From: BOG-234 sp048498815
GTDB lineage: Bacteria; Acidobacteriota; Terriglobia; Bryobacterales; Bryobacteraceae
DNA length: 64,000 nt
NCBI GenBank assembly: GCA_048498815.1
Contig: JBEHXG010000004.1
Location: 114,687 to 178,686 of the forward strand
Direction of reading: 5' to 3'
Shown: positions 44,592 to 53,010 of the stretch, one piece after another
How the letters are laid out: each line of letters starts with the position of its first letter
Position numbering within the stretch: the first letter of the stretch is position 1
The notes under the pieces: model-generated
The model's input: the letters and a program-made list of their open reading frames with translations, nothing else
Told to the model about the DNA's origin: nothing
Database searches by the model: none
Made by a program: the position numbers and the translations under genes

Positions 44592-44630
44592 GAAATTCGC
44601 TTCTGGGTTTCCTATCGGCGAAATTCATGC
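44588..44630 (-). promoter_or_regulatory. Inverted repeat covering the GGDEF/EAL start codon
   Basis: In the transcript the arm GCATGAATTTCGC (44630-44618) pairs with GCGAATTTCATGC (44600-44588) at 12 of 13 positions, with a 17-base loop and one T-T mismatch. The second arm contains the ATG (44591-44589). The purine-rich AGGAAA is in the loop. It may be a translational gate or an operator. Confidence 0.65.
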
Positions 44631-44658
44631 GTTCTTTAGAGGGTGTTTATGGCAGCGT

Positions 44659-45219
44659 TCAGACGGGGACGCCTATCTTCCACAGTCCGTAGCCAATAGC
44701 CTGCCGGAAACAGAGCCACCACTCGCGGGCGGGATGGCTGCCGGCATCTTCCCGGGGCGATCCATAGGCGACGAATCCCTGCCGTGCCAGGATTCTTTTC
44801 ACTCGGAACATGTGGTAACCATCGCTGACCACGATGCAGGAGCGCAGTCCCATGCGCTTCAGGATTTCCGACGCGGCTGCCAGTGAGTACACCGTGGAAT
44901 CACCGGTATTTTCCACGATGATGGCTTCGGCAGGGATCCCCTGTTCCACGAGATAGGACCGTCCCACTCCGCCTTCCGTGAAGGAAGGATCGCCGCCCTG
45001 TCCGCCGGTTGTCATCACGTACGTTGCAAGATGGCGGCGATACAGCTGGACGGCGTGATCGAGACGGAGCTTCAGAACGGGCGAAGGCTGGCCACGATAC
45101 TCGGCGGCGCCCATGACCAGGATTACGTCGGCGGGGCGGGCGTCGTCGAGCCTGGCTTCGCGGTAAATCCTGATGGAAAGCGCCGTTAAATAGCCGAGGG
45201 CGAACATGATCAGGACCAT
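44659..45219 (-). CDS. YdcF/SanA-like DUF218 protein
   Basis: A 186-residue protein with an N-terminal membrane helix (MVLIMFALGYLTALSIRIYR) and a DUF218 domain: ADVILVMGAAEYRGQPSPVL, YVMTTGGQGGDPSFTEGGV, IIVENTGDSTVYSLAAASEI and CIVVSDGYHMFRVKRIL. Members such as YdcF, ElyC and SanA act on envelope or cell-wall precursors or bind SAM; the exact role is uncertain. It diverges from the SpoU methyltransferase gene with 59 bases between starts. Confidence 0.9.
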   Translation of the reverse strand: MVLIMFALGYLTALSIRIYREARLDDARPADVILVMGAAEYRGQPSPVLKLRLDHAVQLYRRHLATYVMTTGGQGGDPSFTEGGVGRSYLVEQGIPAEAIIVENTGDSTVYSLAAASEILKRMGLRSCIVVSDGYHMFRVKRILARQGFVAYGSPREDAGSHPAREWWLCFRQAIGYGLWKIGVPV

Positions 45220-45278
45220 GAACGCGAGCAGGGCCGGGCGTCTGAGGTGCGTTATTCTGATTTCAATATTGTAGCGGG

Positions 45279-46085
45279 ATGCCGAGAATTCAGACGATTA
45301 CCAGCCCGGCCAATCCACTGCTTCGTGAGGTCCGGCGGGCGATTTCCCGCAACGAACTGACGGCGGACGGGTTATGTGTTGCCGAAAGCTTCCACCTGCT
45401 TGAGGAAGCGGTCCGGAGCGGGCGGGACTTGCCCGTGGTTTTGGCGGCCGCCTCGGTTGAAGCGCGTGTTTTACGGGCCGTGGATGGATTGCCGCAGGCT
45501 CGTGTCGTGGTGCTGCCGGATTCGCTGTTCCATGGCCTTGCCTCTACGGAGACCAGTCAGGGCGTTATCGCTCTGGTTCGTCCGCCGGAATGGGAAATCG
45601 AGCGGTGGGTTCCCCGCGCCAGCCTGATTGTGGTGCTCGATGGACTTCAGGATCCGGGCAATGCAGGGGCAGTGGTGCGCGCGGCGGAGGCGTTTGGAGC
45701 GACCGGGGTGCTCTTTACGAAAGGAACCGCGAGTCCGCACCATCTGAAGACTTTGCGGGCAGCGGCCGGATCGCTTTTTCGGGTGCCGTTCGCCGAGGGG
45801 CTTGAGGCTTCGGCGGTCCGCTCACTGCTGCTGCGGGAGCAGGTTGCCGTTTATGCCGCGATGCCGTGGACCGGTATTCAGAAGTTGGCGGGTGCGGTGG
45901 ATTTTGTGAGACGCTGCGCAATCGTTATCGGGAATGAAGGGCGGGGAATCAGCAAACCTCTGCAGGGGATTGCGGAGGAAGTGGCGATTCCGACTGCCGG
46001 AGTGGAATCGCTGAACTCCTCGGTGGCTGCTGCCGTGCTGCTCTATGAAGCGAGTCGCCAGCGCGGTGCGGCGCGAGCCAGGTGA
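45279..46085 (+). CDS. TrmH/SpoU family RNA 2'-O-methyltransferase
   Basis: A 268-residue SPOUT enzyme. N-terminal substrate-binding domain (ITSPANPLLREVRRAISRNE, LCVAESFHLLEEAVRSG) and C-terminal knot with motif 1 LDGLQDPGNAGAVVRAAEAF, motif 2 AIVIGNEGRGIS and motif 3 VESLNSSVAAAVLLYEASR. Most like RlmB-type 23S rRNA or unclassified SpoU methyltransferases; the modified nucleotide cannot be read off. Its stop overlaps the rarA start as GTGA. Confidence 0.94.
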   Translation: MPRIQTITSPANPLLREVRRAISRNELTADGLCVAESFHLLEEAVRSGRDLPVVLAAASVEARVLRAVDGLPQARVVVLPDSLFHGLASTETSQGVIALVRPPEWEIERWVPRASLIVVLDGLQDPGNAGAVVRAAEAFGATGVLFTKGTASPHHLKTLRAAAGSLFRVPFAEGLEASAVRSLLLREQVAVYAAMPWTGIQKLAGAVDFVRRCAIVIGNEGRGISKPLQGIAEEVAIPTAGVESLNSSVAAAVLLYEASRQRGAARAR

Positions 46086-47401
46086 GTTTGTTTGAATCCA
46101 ATCCGCTGAGCCATTCTGAGCCGGGCGATTCGCGGCGTCCGCTCGCCGATCGCATGCGCCCGGCTACGCTCGACGATTACGCGGGGCAGGAACATGTACT
46201 TGGTCCGGGTAAGCCATTGCGGCGGCAGATTGAAAACGATCAACTGACGTCGATCATTCTTTGGGGGCCGCCCGGCGTTGGAAAGACTACGCTTGCGCAC
46301 ATCATTGCGCGAATGACGAAGAGTGAATTTCTGCCCTTCAGCGCGGTGATGTCCGGAATCAAGGAGATCAAGGCGGTGATGGTGGATGCCGAGCGTCTGC
46401 GCAAGCTGGGCCGCCGGACCATCGTTTTCATCGATGAGATCCATCGCTTCAATAAGGCGCAGCAGGATGCCTTTCTGCCATATGTGGAGCGCGGCGACAT
46501 CATCCTGATTGGCGCTACTACGGAGAATCCGTCGTTTGAGGTGAACGCGGCGCTGCTGTCGCGGTCGCGCGTGTACATGCTGAGGGCGCTGACCACGGAG
46601 GAGATCGCGGCCCTTCTGCGACGTGCGCTCGCGGTGCTGGGTACCACGGCTAGCGAAGAAATCCTGGAGAAGATCGCCATTGCATCGAATGGGGATGTCC
46701 GGTCCGCATACAACACGCTCGAGACCGCCGCGGCCGCAGGCGGGCCGAACGGAATTCAGGAAGCCGCGCTGGACGACGCTCTCGGCAGGAAGGTGCTGCT
46801 TTACGACAAAGCCGGTGAAGAGCATTACAACCTGATTTCCGCGCTCCACAAGTCGGTTCGTTCGAGCCAGCCGGACGCCGCGCTTTACTGGCTGGCGCGG
46901 ATGCTGGAAGCCGGCGAAGATCGCATGTACATCGCGCGGCGGGTGGTGCGGATGGCGATTGAGGATATCGGGCTGGCCGACCCCCGCGCACTGGAACAGT
47001 GCATCGCGATGCAGCAGGCAGTGCATTTTCTGGGGATTCCGGAAGGCGATCTGGCGCTGGCGCAGGCCGTGATTTATCTATCCGTCGCTCCGAAATCCGA
47101 TGCATCTTACAAGGCCCTGGGGGAGGTATCGCGAGAGGTGCGCGAAGGCCGCGCGGAGCCGGTGCCATTCCACCTGCGAAATGCTCCCACGAGGGCGATG
47201 AAATCGTGGGGTTATGGGCAGGGATATCAGCATGCGCATGCGTTCGAGGATGCGGTAAACGATATGGAATGTCTGCCGGAATCGCTGGCCGGGCGGCAGT
47301 GGTATTTCCCAACCGGACGAGGCGTGGAAAAACGCATCCAGGAGCGACTGGAGGAACTGCGGCGCGCACGTTCGGAGCGCAGTTCTGAGCCGCGGAACTA
47401 G
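46082..47401 (+). CDS. rarA: Replication-associated recombination protein A (RarA/MgsA)
   Basis: A 439-residue AAA+ ATPase related to clamp loaders, acting at stalled replication forks. RMRPATLDDYAGQEHVLGPG precedes Walker A GPPGVGKT (62-69); Walker B is IVFIDEIHRFNKAQQDAFLP; sensor GATTENPSFEVNAALLSR; C-terminal tetramerisation domain includes YWLARMLEAGEDRMYIARR and a SYGYGQGYQHAHAFEDAV-like segment (here KSWGYGQGYQHAHAFEDAV). GTG start overlaps the preceding stop by 4 bases. Confidence 0.97.
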   Translation: MSLFESNPLSHSEPGDSRRPLADRMRPATLDDYAGQEHVLGPGKPLRRQIENDQLTSIILWGPPGVGKTTLAHIIARMTKSEFLPFSAVMSGIKEIKAVMVDAERLRKLGRRTIVFIDEIHRFNKAQQDAFLPYVERGDIILIGATTENPSFEVNAALLSRSRVYMLRALTTEEIAALLRRALAVLGTTASEEILEKIAIASNGDVRSAYNTLETAAAAGGPNGIQEAALDDALGRKVLLYDKAGEEHYNLISALHKSVRSSQPDAALYWLARMLEAGEDRMYIARRVVRMAIEDIGLADPRALEQCIAMQQAVHFLGIPEGDLALAQAVIYLSVAPKSDASYKALGEVSREVREGRAEPVPFHLRNAPTRAMKSWGYGQGYQHAHAFEDAVNDMECLPESLAGRQWYFPTGRGVEKRIQERLEELRRARSERSSEPRN

Positions 47402-47448
47402 AACCCGGACCTGCCCGGACAACGTGTTATCTTTGTCCCTGAGACCAC

Positions 47449-50400
47449 ATGCGCCGCGTTTTGATCGCTTCAGGAATCGTGGTGGCATGTTCCGGTCTGC
47501 TTGCCGGACAAACGCTTTTTTCCAAGCCGATGAAGGTTCTGGGTGACCCGAACTTCATCGGGACGGCCGCTAACCCTCTTGCATTTGATACAGTTGGCCC
47601 AAACTGGGTGGAGGGCCGCGAGCTTAACGGCCCCACCGCGGTGGCTGTGGATAATTCGGTTTCGCCCCCTTATATTTACATCGCAGATACTGGCAATAAT
47701 CGCGTTCTCGGCTTCCGCTATGCCACGCAGCTTGTGGCTGGGGCGGCCGCGGATATTGTCATCGGGCAGGTTGACCCGTATACGAATCAGGCGCAGGGGC
47801 CGGCGAATGGGGGGCGTTCGACCGGGCTGAGCCATCCTTCGGGTTTAGCCGTGGATTCCTCCGGCAATCTGTACGTTTCGGATTCCGGGAATAACCGGAT
47901 CCTGCGATATCCTCAGCCGTTCGCCGCGGCGAATTCCAATCAGTTTCCGTCGCTGGTGATCGGGCAGAAGACTCTGTCGACCAGCACGGCGAACCTCGCC
48001 GGTCTCAGCGCATCTTCGCTCTCGATCAACGGCGTCGCGCGGACCGGAATCGCGATTGACAGCGCCGGGAACCTGTGGGTATCGGACACCGGAAACAACA
48101 GAATACTGCGTTTTCCGGCATCGGCGCTCTCAGCCGGCGGTTTTTTCCCTGCCGCCGACACCGTACTTGGCCAGGCTGCCTTTAACACGAATTCCAGTGC
48201 CGGAACATCGGCGTCTTCGCGTACGAATTTGAATGGATTAACGGCTCCAAATGGCCTGACGCTCGATGGCGCGGGCAACCTGTTTGTCACGGATCAGCTT
48301 TTTCGTGTCCTTGAATTTCCCGCGCCGCTCAGTTCCGGCGAGGCGGCATCTAAAGTGTTTGGCGTCGATACTACGTCGGCCAGCGCCACTACTCCGACGC
48401 CGACTGCGCTTAATGGACCGCTGGGCGTCGCTGCCGTATCTGCCGGAACTTTTATCTCTGACACGAACAATAACCGCGTGATGCTCTACAGTGGCGCCGC
48501 GGCGCCTTCCGGGCAGGTTTCTCCGTCGGCCGTTGGAGTAGTGGGGCAGACATCGTTCACTCTGAATCAGGCGAATATGGGGAACGCGGATGCGTCCGCT
48601 AACAGCCTCAGCGGTCCTACAGATCTTGCGGCCAGCGCCACAGAGCTTTTTGTGGTGGACACCGGTAATAACCGCGTGCTCGTCTTTCCTTACAGCATTG
48701 CGGGGGTCGGGGGTATTGCGAGTCGGGTGATCGGTCAGGCGGATTTCCCTTACACCGGCGTCAACATGGTGGACAGCAAGGGGTTTTCCTTCGCCAGCGG
48801 ATTTCCATCCGGGGCAGTGCTGGATAACAGCGTTTCACCACCGCGTCTTTACGTTGCCGACACGCTGAATAATCGTGTGCTGGGCTTCAAAGATTTTACT
48901 CACCTGAAAAATGGCCAGTCTGCGGACCTTGTGCTGGGGCAGCCGGATTTCAACCGGACGATAGTGAATTACCCTTCGGGCTCTGCCACGAAACCTGGCG
49001 CTACGGGGCTGAACGTGCCGGTCGGCCTGGCAATCGATTCATCCGGCAACGTATACGTCGCCGACACCGGGAATTCCCGCGTGCTTCGTTTCCCCGCGCC
49101 TTTCGCTTCCGGTCAGACGGCGGGGGAGGCCGCCGATCTGGTGCTGGGCCAGCAGAATTTCACGTCAATCATCACGGATGCTACAGCTGTTACTTTGAAC
49201 GGGCCCACGAGTATCGCGCTGACGTCGGCCGCCGCGCTGGGTTCAGGCGGTGGCTACCTGGTTGTTTCGGATGCGGCTCAAAACCGCGTGCTGCTGTATC
49301 AGCAGCCGTTTGTGTCGGGCATGTCCGCGGCGGTAGTGCTGGGTCAATCGAATTTTACGCTGAGCTCTGCCACGGCGGGAACGGCTGGTTTGAATGGCCC
49401 CCGCGGAGTTGCGGTGGATATTCAGGATCGCGTGTTCGTCGCGGATACCGGCAACGCGCGAGTTCAGATTTATGGCAAGGCGTCAACGTTGACCAACGAT
49501 GCGCCCCCTGTGATCAGTCTCGCGGGTGTGTTCTCAAGACCGGTGGCGATTTCGACCGCTACGGCCGGCGACTTCTGGGTTACCGATAATGGAGCGAATC
49601 AGCTGGTGCATTTTCCGTCGGCGACCAATCTTCCGCTGAACAATAACGCGTCGGATGCGACGGTGCCCGCGCTTGCTCCTCATTCCGGGTTTGTGGATCC
49701 AAACAATAATCTTCTGGTAACGGATGGCATTAATCGCGTCCTCTACTTCGTGCCGCAGATCAACGTTACGAATGCGGCTAATTACAGCACGCGCGCGCTG
49801 GCAGCGGGGACGATTGCGGCGCTGTTTCCAACGGTAACCACGACCATCATCGCGAAGGGCACAGCGACCGCACCCGATGGCGCCTTTCCTCTTCCGGCGA
49901 CCCTCGCCGATACGCAGGTCACGGTGGGCGGCACGCCCGCGCCCCTGCTGTTCGTTTCTCCCGGTCAGGATAATGTGATCCTGCCCCAGTCGCTCGCGAC
50001 CGGCGGGACGGCAGACCTGCTCGCGCTTCGGCCGTCCACGGGTCAGATTCTTGGCGGGGCTGAAGTGCAACTGGCGGCGGCTTCTCCCGGGCTCTTTACG
50101 CAGGCCGCGCAGGGTTCCGGCCCGGCTCTGGCGGTGAATGTACAGGACGGCACGGTCAACAGCTCCAGCCATCCGGTGGTCCGCGGCCAGTATGTGATTT
50201 TGTATGGCACCGGTGTGGGGCCTGTGACAGGCGCTCCGGCCGATGGCCAGCCCGCCAGCGGGCAGGCCGCGGGTGATTTTCCGCAGGTGCTGATTGCATC
50301 GTCTGGCACCGTGGTCACTTCAACCGGGACTACCACGCTGCCTCCGTTCATCCCTGCCACCGTCAACTATTCGGGCCTTGCTCCCGGGTTTGCCGGTCTG

Positions 50401-50529
50401 TGGCAGATCAATGTTCAGATTCCGGTGAATGCACAGTCGGGCAGCGCGGTGGTGATTAAGGTCTACGAGAAGGATATTCCGAATCTGGACCAATCCAGTT
50501 CTCTGACCACTACGATTGCCGTCCGCTGA
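47449..50529 (+). CDS. Secreted NHL-repeat protein with C-terminal TIGR03437 domain
   Basis: A 1026-residue exported protein with signal peptide MRRVLIASGIVVACSGLLAG. Most of it consists of NHL-type propeller repeats with the recurring signature IYIADTGNNRVLGF, LYVSDSGNNRILRY, LWVSDTGNNRILRF, LFVVDTGNNRVLVF, VYVADTGNSRVLRF and VFVADTGNARVQIY, enough for two propellers. The last ~260 residues form a TIGR03437 domain (VTNAANYSTRALAAGTIAAL, YVILYGTGVGPVTGAPADGQ, PGFAGLWQINVQIP), a C-terminal module expanded in Solibacter. Probably cell-surface or secreted; binding partner unknown. Confidence 0.93.
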   Translation: MRRVLIASGIVVACSGLLAGQTLFSKPMKVLGDPNFIGTAANPLAFDTVGPNWVEGRELNGPTAVAVDNSVSPPYIYIADTGNNRVLGFRYATQLVAGAAADIVIGQVDPYTNQAQGPANGGRSTGLSHPSGLAVDSSGNLYVSDSGNNRILRYPQPFAAANSNQFPSLVIGQKTLSTSTANLAGLSASSLSINGVARTGIAIDSAGNLWVSDTGNNRILRFPASALSAGGFFPAADTVLGQAAFNTNSSAGTSASSRTNLNGLTAPNGLTLDGAGNLFVTDQLFRVLEFPAPLSSGEAASKVFGVDTTSASATTPTPTALNGPLGVAAVSAGTFISDTNNNRVMLYSGAAAPSGQVSPSAVGVVGQTSFTLNQANMGNADASANSLSGPTDLAASATELFVVDTGNNRVLVFPYSIAGVGGIASRVIGQADFPYTGVNMVDSKGFSFASGFPSGAVLDNSVSPPRLYVADTLNNRVLGFKDFTHLKNGQSADLVLGQPDFNRTIVNYPSGSATKPGATGLNVPVGLAIDSSGNVYVADTGNSRVLRFPAPFASGQTAGEAADLVLGQQNFTSIITDATAVTLNGPTSIALTSAAALGSGGGYLVVSDAAQNRVLLYQQPFVSGMSAAVVLGQSNFTLSSATAGTAGLNGPRGVAVDIQDRVFVADTGNARVQIYGKASTLTNDAPPVISLAGVFSRPVAISTATAGDFWVTDNGANQLVHFPSATNLPLNNNASDATVPALAPHSGFVDPNNNLLVTDGINRVLYFVPQINVTNAANYSTRALAAGTIAALFPTVTTTIIAKGTATAPDGAFPLPATLADTQVTVGGTPAPLLFVSPGQDNVILPQSLATGGTADLLALRPSTGQILGGAEVQLAAASPGLFTQAAQGSGPALAVNVQDGTVNSSSHPVVRGQYVILYGTGVGPVTGAPADGQPASGQAAGDFPQVLIASSGTVVTSTGTTTLPPFIPATVNYSGLAPGFAGLWQINVQIPVNAQSGSAVVIKVYEKDIPNLDQSSSLTTTIAVR

Positions 50530-50537
50530 CCCGCCGT

Positions 50538-52985
50538 TTACTTTCGGCCCAGAAAACGCAGCCGAACGTTCACCGCGCGCCTCTGGCCTCGGCTGAAGGT
50601 GAGGTATTCCGGCGAATCCGCATCGCTGTTAACGAAGTTTGGATTGGCGCGGTCGAGTACGTTCACCAGCCCCGCGCGCCACGCCCAAAGATACCCTCGA
50701 AAGTAAAACCGCCGCTCGAGAGCGATGTTGACCGTCAGGTAATCTGGGAAACGGAGGTTGTTTGGTGCGCCGGCAAGAAGTCCGTTTTCGTGGGTGGATG
50801 TGAACGGAAACCCGGTTCGGTGGTCGGTGAGGAGCTGGAAGTTTGTCTCTCCGACGATGCGGCTGAGAACCCCCGGGAACCATTTCCTGTTCACTGGCAT
50901 CCAGCCCCACATCAGGAAGCGATTGGGCGCGTCCCAGGCCTGCGGACCAGCGGCCTGCGGCGACAGTAGCGGGTTTTCGATTGTATAGTCGAGAGCCGAG
51001 TTCGCCTTCGCGCGCGATCGCGTATAGCTTGCCGACCACTGGTACTTCGAAAGAAACGTGCGCCGCAGAGTCATTTCAGCAGCCTCGTACGAAACGCGGC
51101 GCGAATTATCGGCCATATACTCATCCTGCGTCGGCGACAGAGGCAACAGATCGAACACGAATCCGCGACTTCCCTGACGTGAGGTCAGATCGAGACGTCC
51201 AAGAAACTTCCATGGCAATGGGCTTTCTGCCGACACACTTGCGAGCGTAAACCGAGGCAGGCGCAGAGCGGCCGGGTTGACAGAATATGCAACCTGCAGC
51301 GGAGCTCCCAGCGCCACCCCGTTTGGACCGAAAAATGTGGTTAGGCTCGATTGATCCTGTCCGCGCGCCAGCAGCGCCAGCGGCAGGGAATCGTAATAAA
51401 TACCCCAGCCGGTCGAGAGTCGCGCACCCTTTAATAATTTCGGCGCCCATGCCGCCGCCAGTCTGGGGCCGGCGGGCGTCCATCCTGTCACGCCATTCCA
51501 TTGCAGACGGAAACCCAGGTCGAAGGTCAGCGAAGGCACCGGCATCCAGTGGTCGGCCGCATAGTTGTAGACTTCAATGTTTCCCGTGGACTGATGAGGA
51601 GTTCCGACGAACTGAATGGCTCGCACGACGGAACCGTCCATGCGGATCACGCTCAGATCATGCCGAATCACCGTTTGGTTCAGGCTGCCATTTTCGATGT
51701 CGCTGCCCAGCCGGAACTGATGCGTCCCCCCCAGATGAACAGTCTTGAAAGCCACATTGACAACGCCCTCCTGCCGGGTGGCATGCGACGTCTGATCACG
51801 AAAGAAGTTGCCGGAGGATCCGAAAGGAGTAATTTCGTACGGCGTCGAACCGCGCGGGGAACTACGCGTATAACTTGTTGTCTCCGCGAATCCGGCCTCC
51901 ACCAGGTTGCCGCCGACAATGAATTGATCTTTCAGCGTGGACACGACCAGGCTGGATCGCTGATCGAGCGTTGTCTCAGCCGGGTTGAGTACAGACAGGC
52001 CGTCCTGCCAGATGTTGGACCGGTTGTAGAGAACACCCCCTGTCAGCGTCTGCCAGTCGGAAACGTTCCATTGAAAACGCGTCAGATCGCTGCCGCTGAA
52101 GCTGCTGGTGCGATTTTGCCCACGCGGCAGGCCCGATACGGTGTCGGCGGTATAGAAAGGATCGAGCGCGGTGTGGAACCAGGCCTTCTTTTTCCTGATC
52201 GGCCCGGAGACCATCAGCCGCGGCGACCAGTGGTTCAGATGGAACCCGCCGGACGTATCGATTGACGGTACTGGATTGGTAGCGCCAAACCGCCAGCGAT
52301 CGTCGCCCATTTCGGTTCGGATGTTGATCGTTCCCGCTGAGCCTTTGTCCTCGGCCGGCATCCGGTCGGAAGCCCATTCGATCGCCTGCACGGTGTCAAT
52401 GCTGAGGCGCGCCGTGAGGCCGCCAGTGGATGGATTTGCGATATCGAAGCCATCGAGTCGATAGCCGGTTTCGTTTACGCCGCCTCCGTTGAAGTGCACA
52501 GCGCCGGAGTTATCCTGGATCGCTCCCGGCATCAGCGGCAGAGCGCGGCGATAATCCTGTGAAGCCACGTACGGCAGATTGAGTATCGACTGACCGTCGA
52601 GTCTCTTGACCTCGGCAGTCTGTTCAGCGTCCACGACTGGCGGGGAGTAGGCGACGTTGACAGATTCCGCGAGTTCCTTCAGGTGGGTCATTCGGATTTC
52701 GATCGGCGTCGCCGCGTCGAAAGGAACGCTCCTGTCGTTGACCAGAAAGAATCCTTCACGCTGCACGATCAGCGCATAGGCGCCGGCCGCGGGGAGCTCG
52801 GCGTGGAATGCGCCCGCGGCGTCCGTCATTGCGACGGCAGAGGTGGAGGAGGATTCAGGCGCCGAAAAAGTAACACGCGCGCCCGCAACCGGATTGCCGG
52901 TCTCGTCGGTCACGCTGCCGTTAACATTTATCCCCGCGGAGAGGATCTGAGCCGCAGCCAGGACTGCCAGCGCCAGTTTGCGCAC
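50538..52985 (-). CDS. TonB-dependent receptor with carboxypeptidase-regulatory-like domain
   Basis: From GTG 52985 (815 residues), which gives the signal peptide MRKLALAVLAAAQILSAG; a longer frame to 53048 would overlap the upstream permease gene. The N-terminal Ig-like domain INVNGSVTDETGNPVAGARV is followed by a plug with LNLPYVASQDYRRALPLMPG, RLDGFDIANPSTGGLTARLS and a large barrel ending FSRGQRRAVNVRLRFLGRK. This Oar-like architecture is abundant in soil acidobacteria and thought to import glycans or other large substrates. It is last in a minus-strand run after lptFG, and converges with the NHL gene. Confidence 0.9.
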   Translation of the reverse strand: MRKLALAVLAAAQILSAGINVNGSVTDETGNPVAGARVTFSAPESSSTSAVAMTDAAGAFHAELPAAGAYALIVQREGFFLVNDRSVPFDAATPIEIRMTHLKELAESVNVAYSPPVVDAEQTAEVKRLDGQSILNLPYVASQDYRRALPLMPGAIQDNSGAVHFNGGGVNETGYRLDGFDIANPSTGGLTARLSIDTVQAIEWASDRMPAEDKGSAGTINIRTEMGDDRWRFGATNPVPSIDTSGGFHLNHWSPRLMVSGPIRKKKAWFHTALDPFYTADTVSGLPRGQNRTSSFSGSDLTRFQWNVSDWQTLTGGVLYNRSNIWQDGLSVLNPAETTLDQRSSLVVSTLKDQFIVGGNLVEAGFAETTSYTRSSPRGSTPYEITPFGSSGNFFRDQTSHATRQEGVVNVAFKTVHLGGTHQFRLGSDIENGSLNQTVIRHDLSVIRMDGSVVRAIQFVGTPHQSTGNIEVYNYAADHWMPVPSLTFDLGFRLQWNGVTGWTPAGPRLAAAWAPKLLKGARLSTGWGIYYDSLPLALLARGQDQSSLTTFFGPNGVALGAPLQVAYSVNPAALRLPRFTLASVSAESPLPWKFLGRLDLTSRQGSRGFVFDLLPLSPTQDEYMADNSRRVSYEAAEMTLRRTFLSKYQWSASYTRSRAKANSALDYTIENPLLSPQAAGPQAWDAPNRFLMWGWMPVNRKWFPGVLSRIVGETNFQLLTDHRTGFPFTSTHENGLLAGAPNNLRFPDYLTVNIALERRFYFRGYLWAWRAGLVNVLDRANPNFVNSDADSPEYLTFSRGQRRAVNVRLRFLGRK

Positions 52986-53010
52986 AGCTACATAGTATCG
53001 GAAGAGCCGA

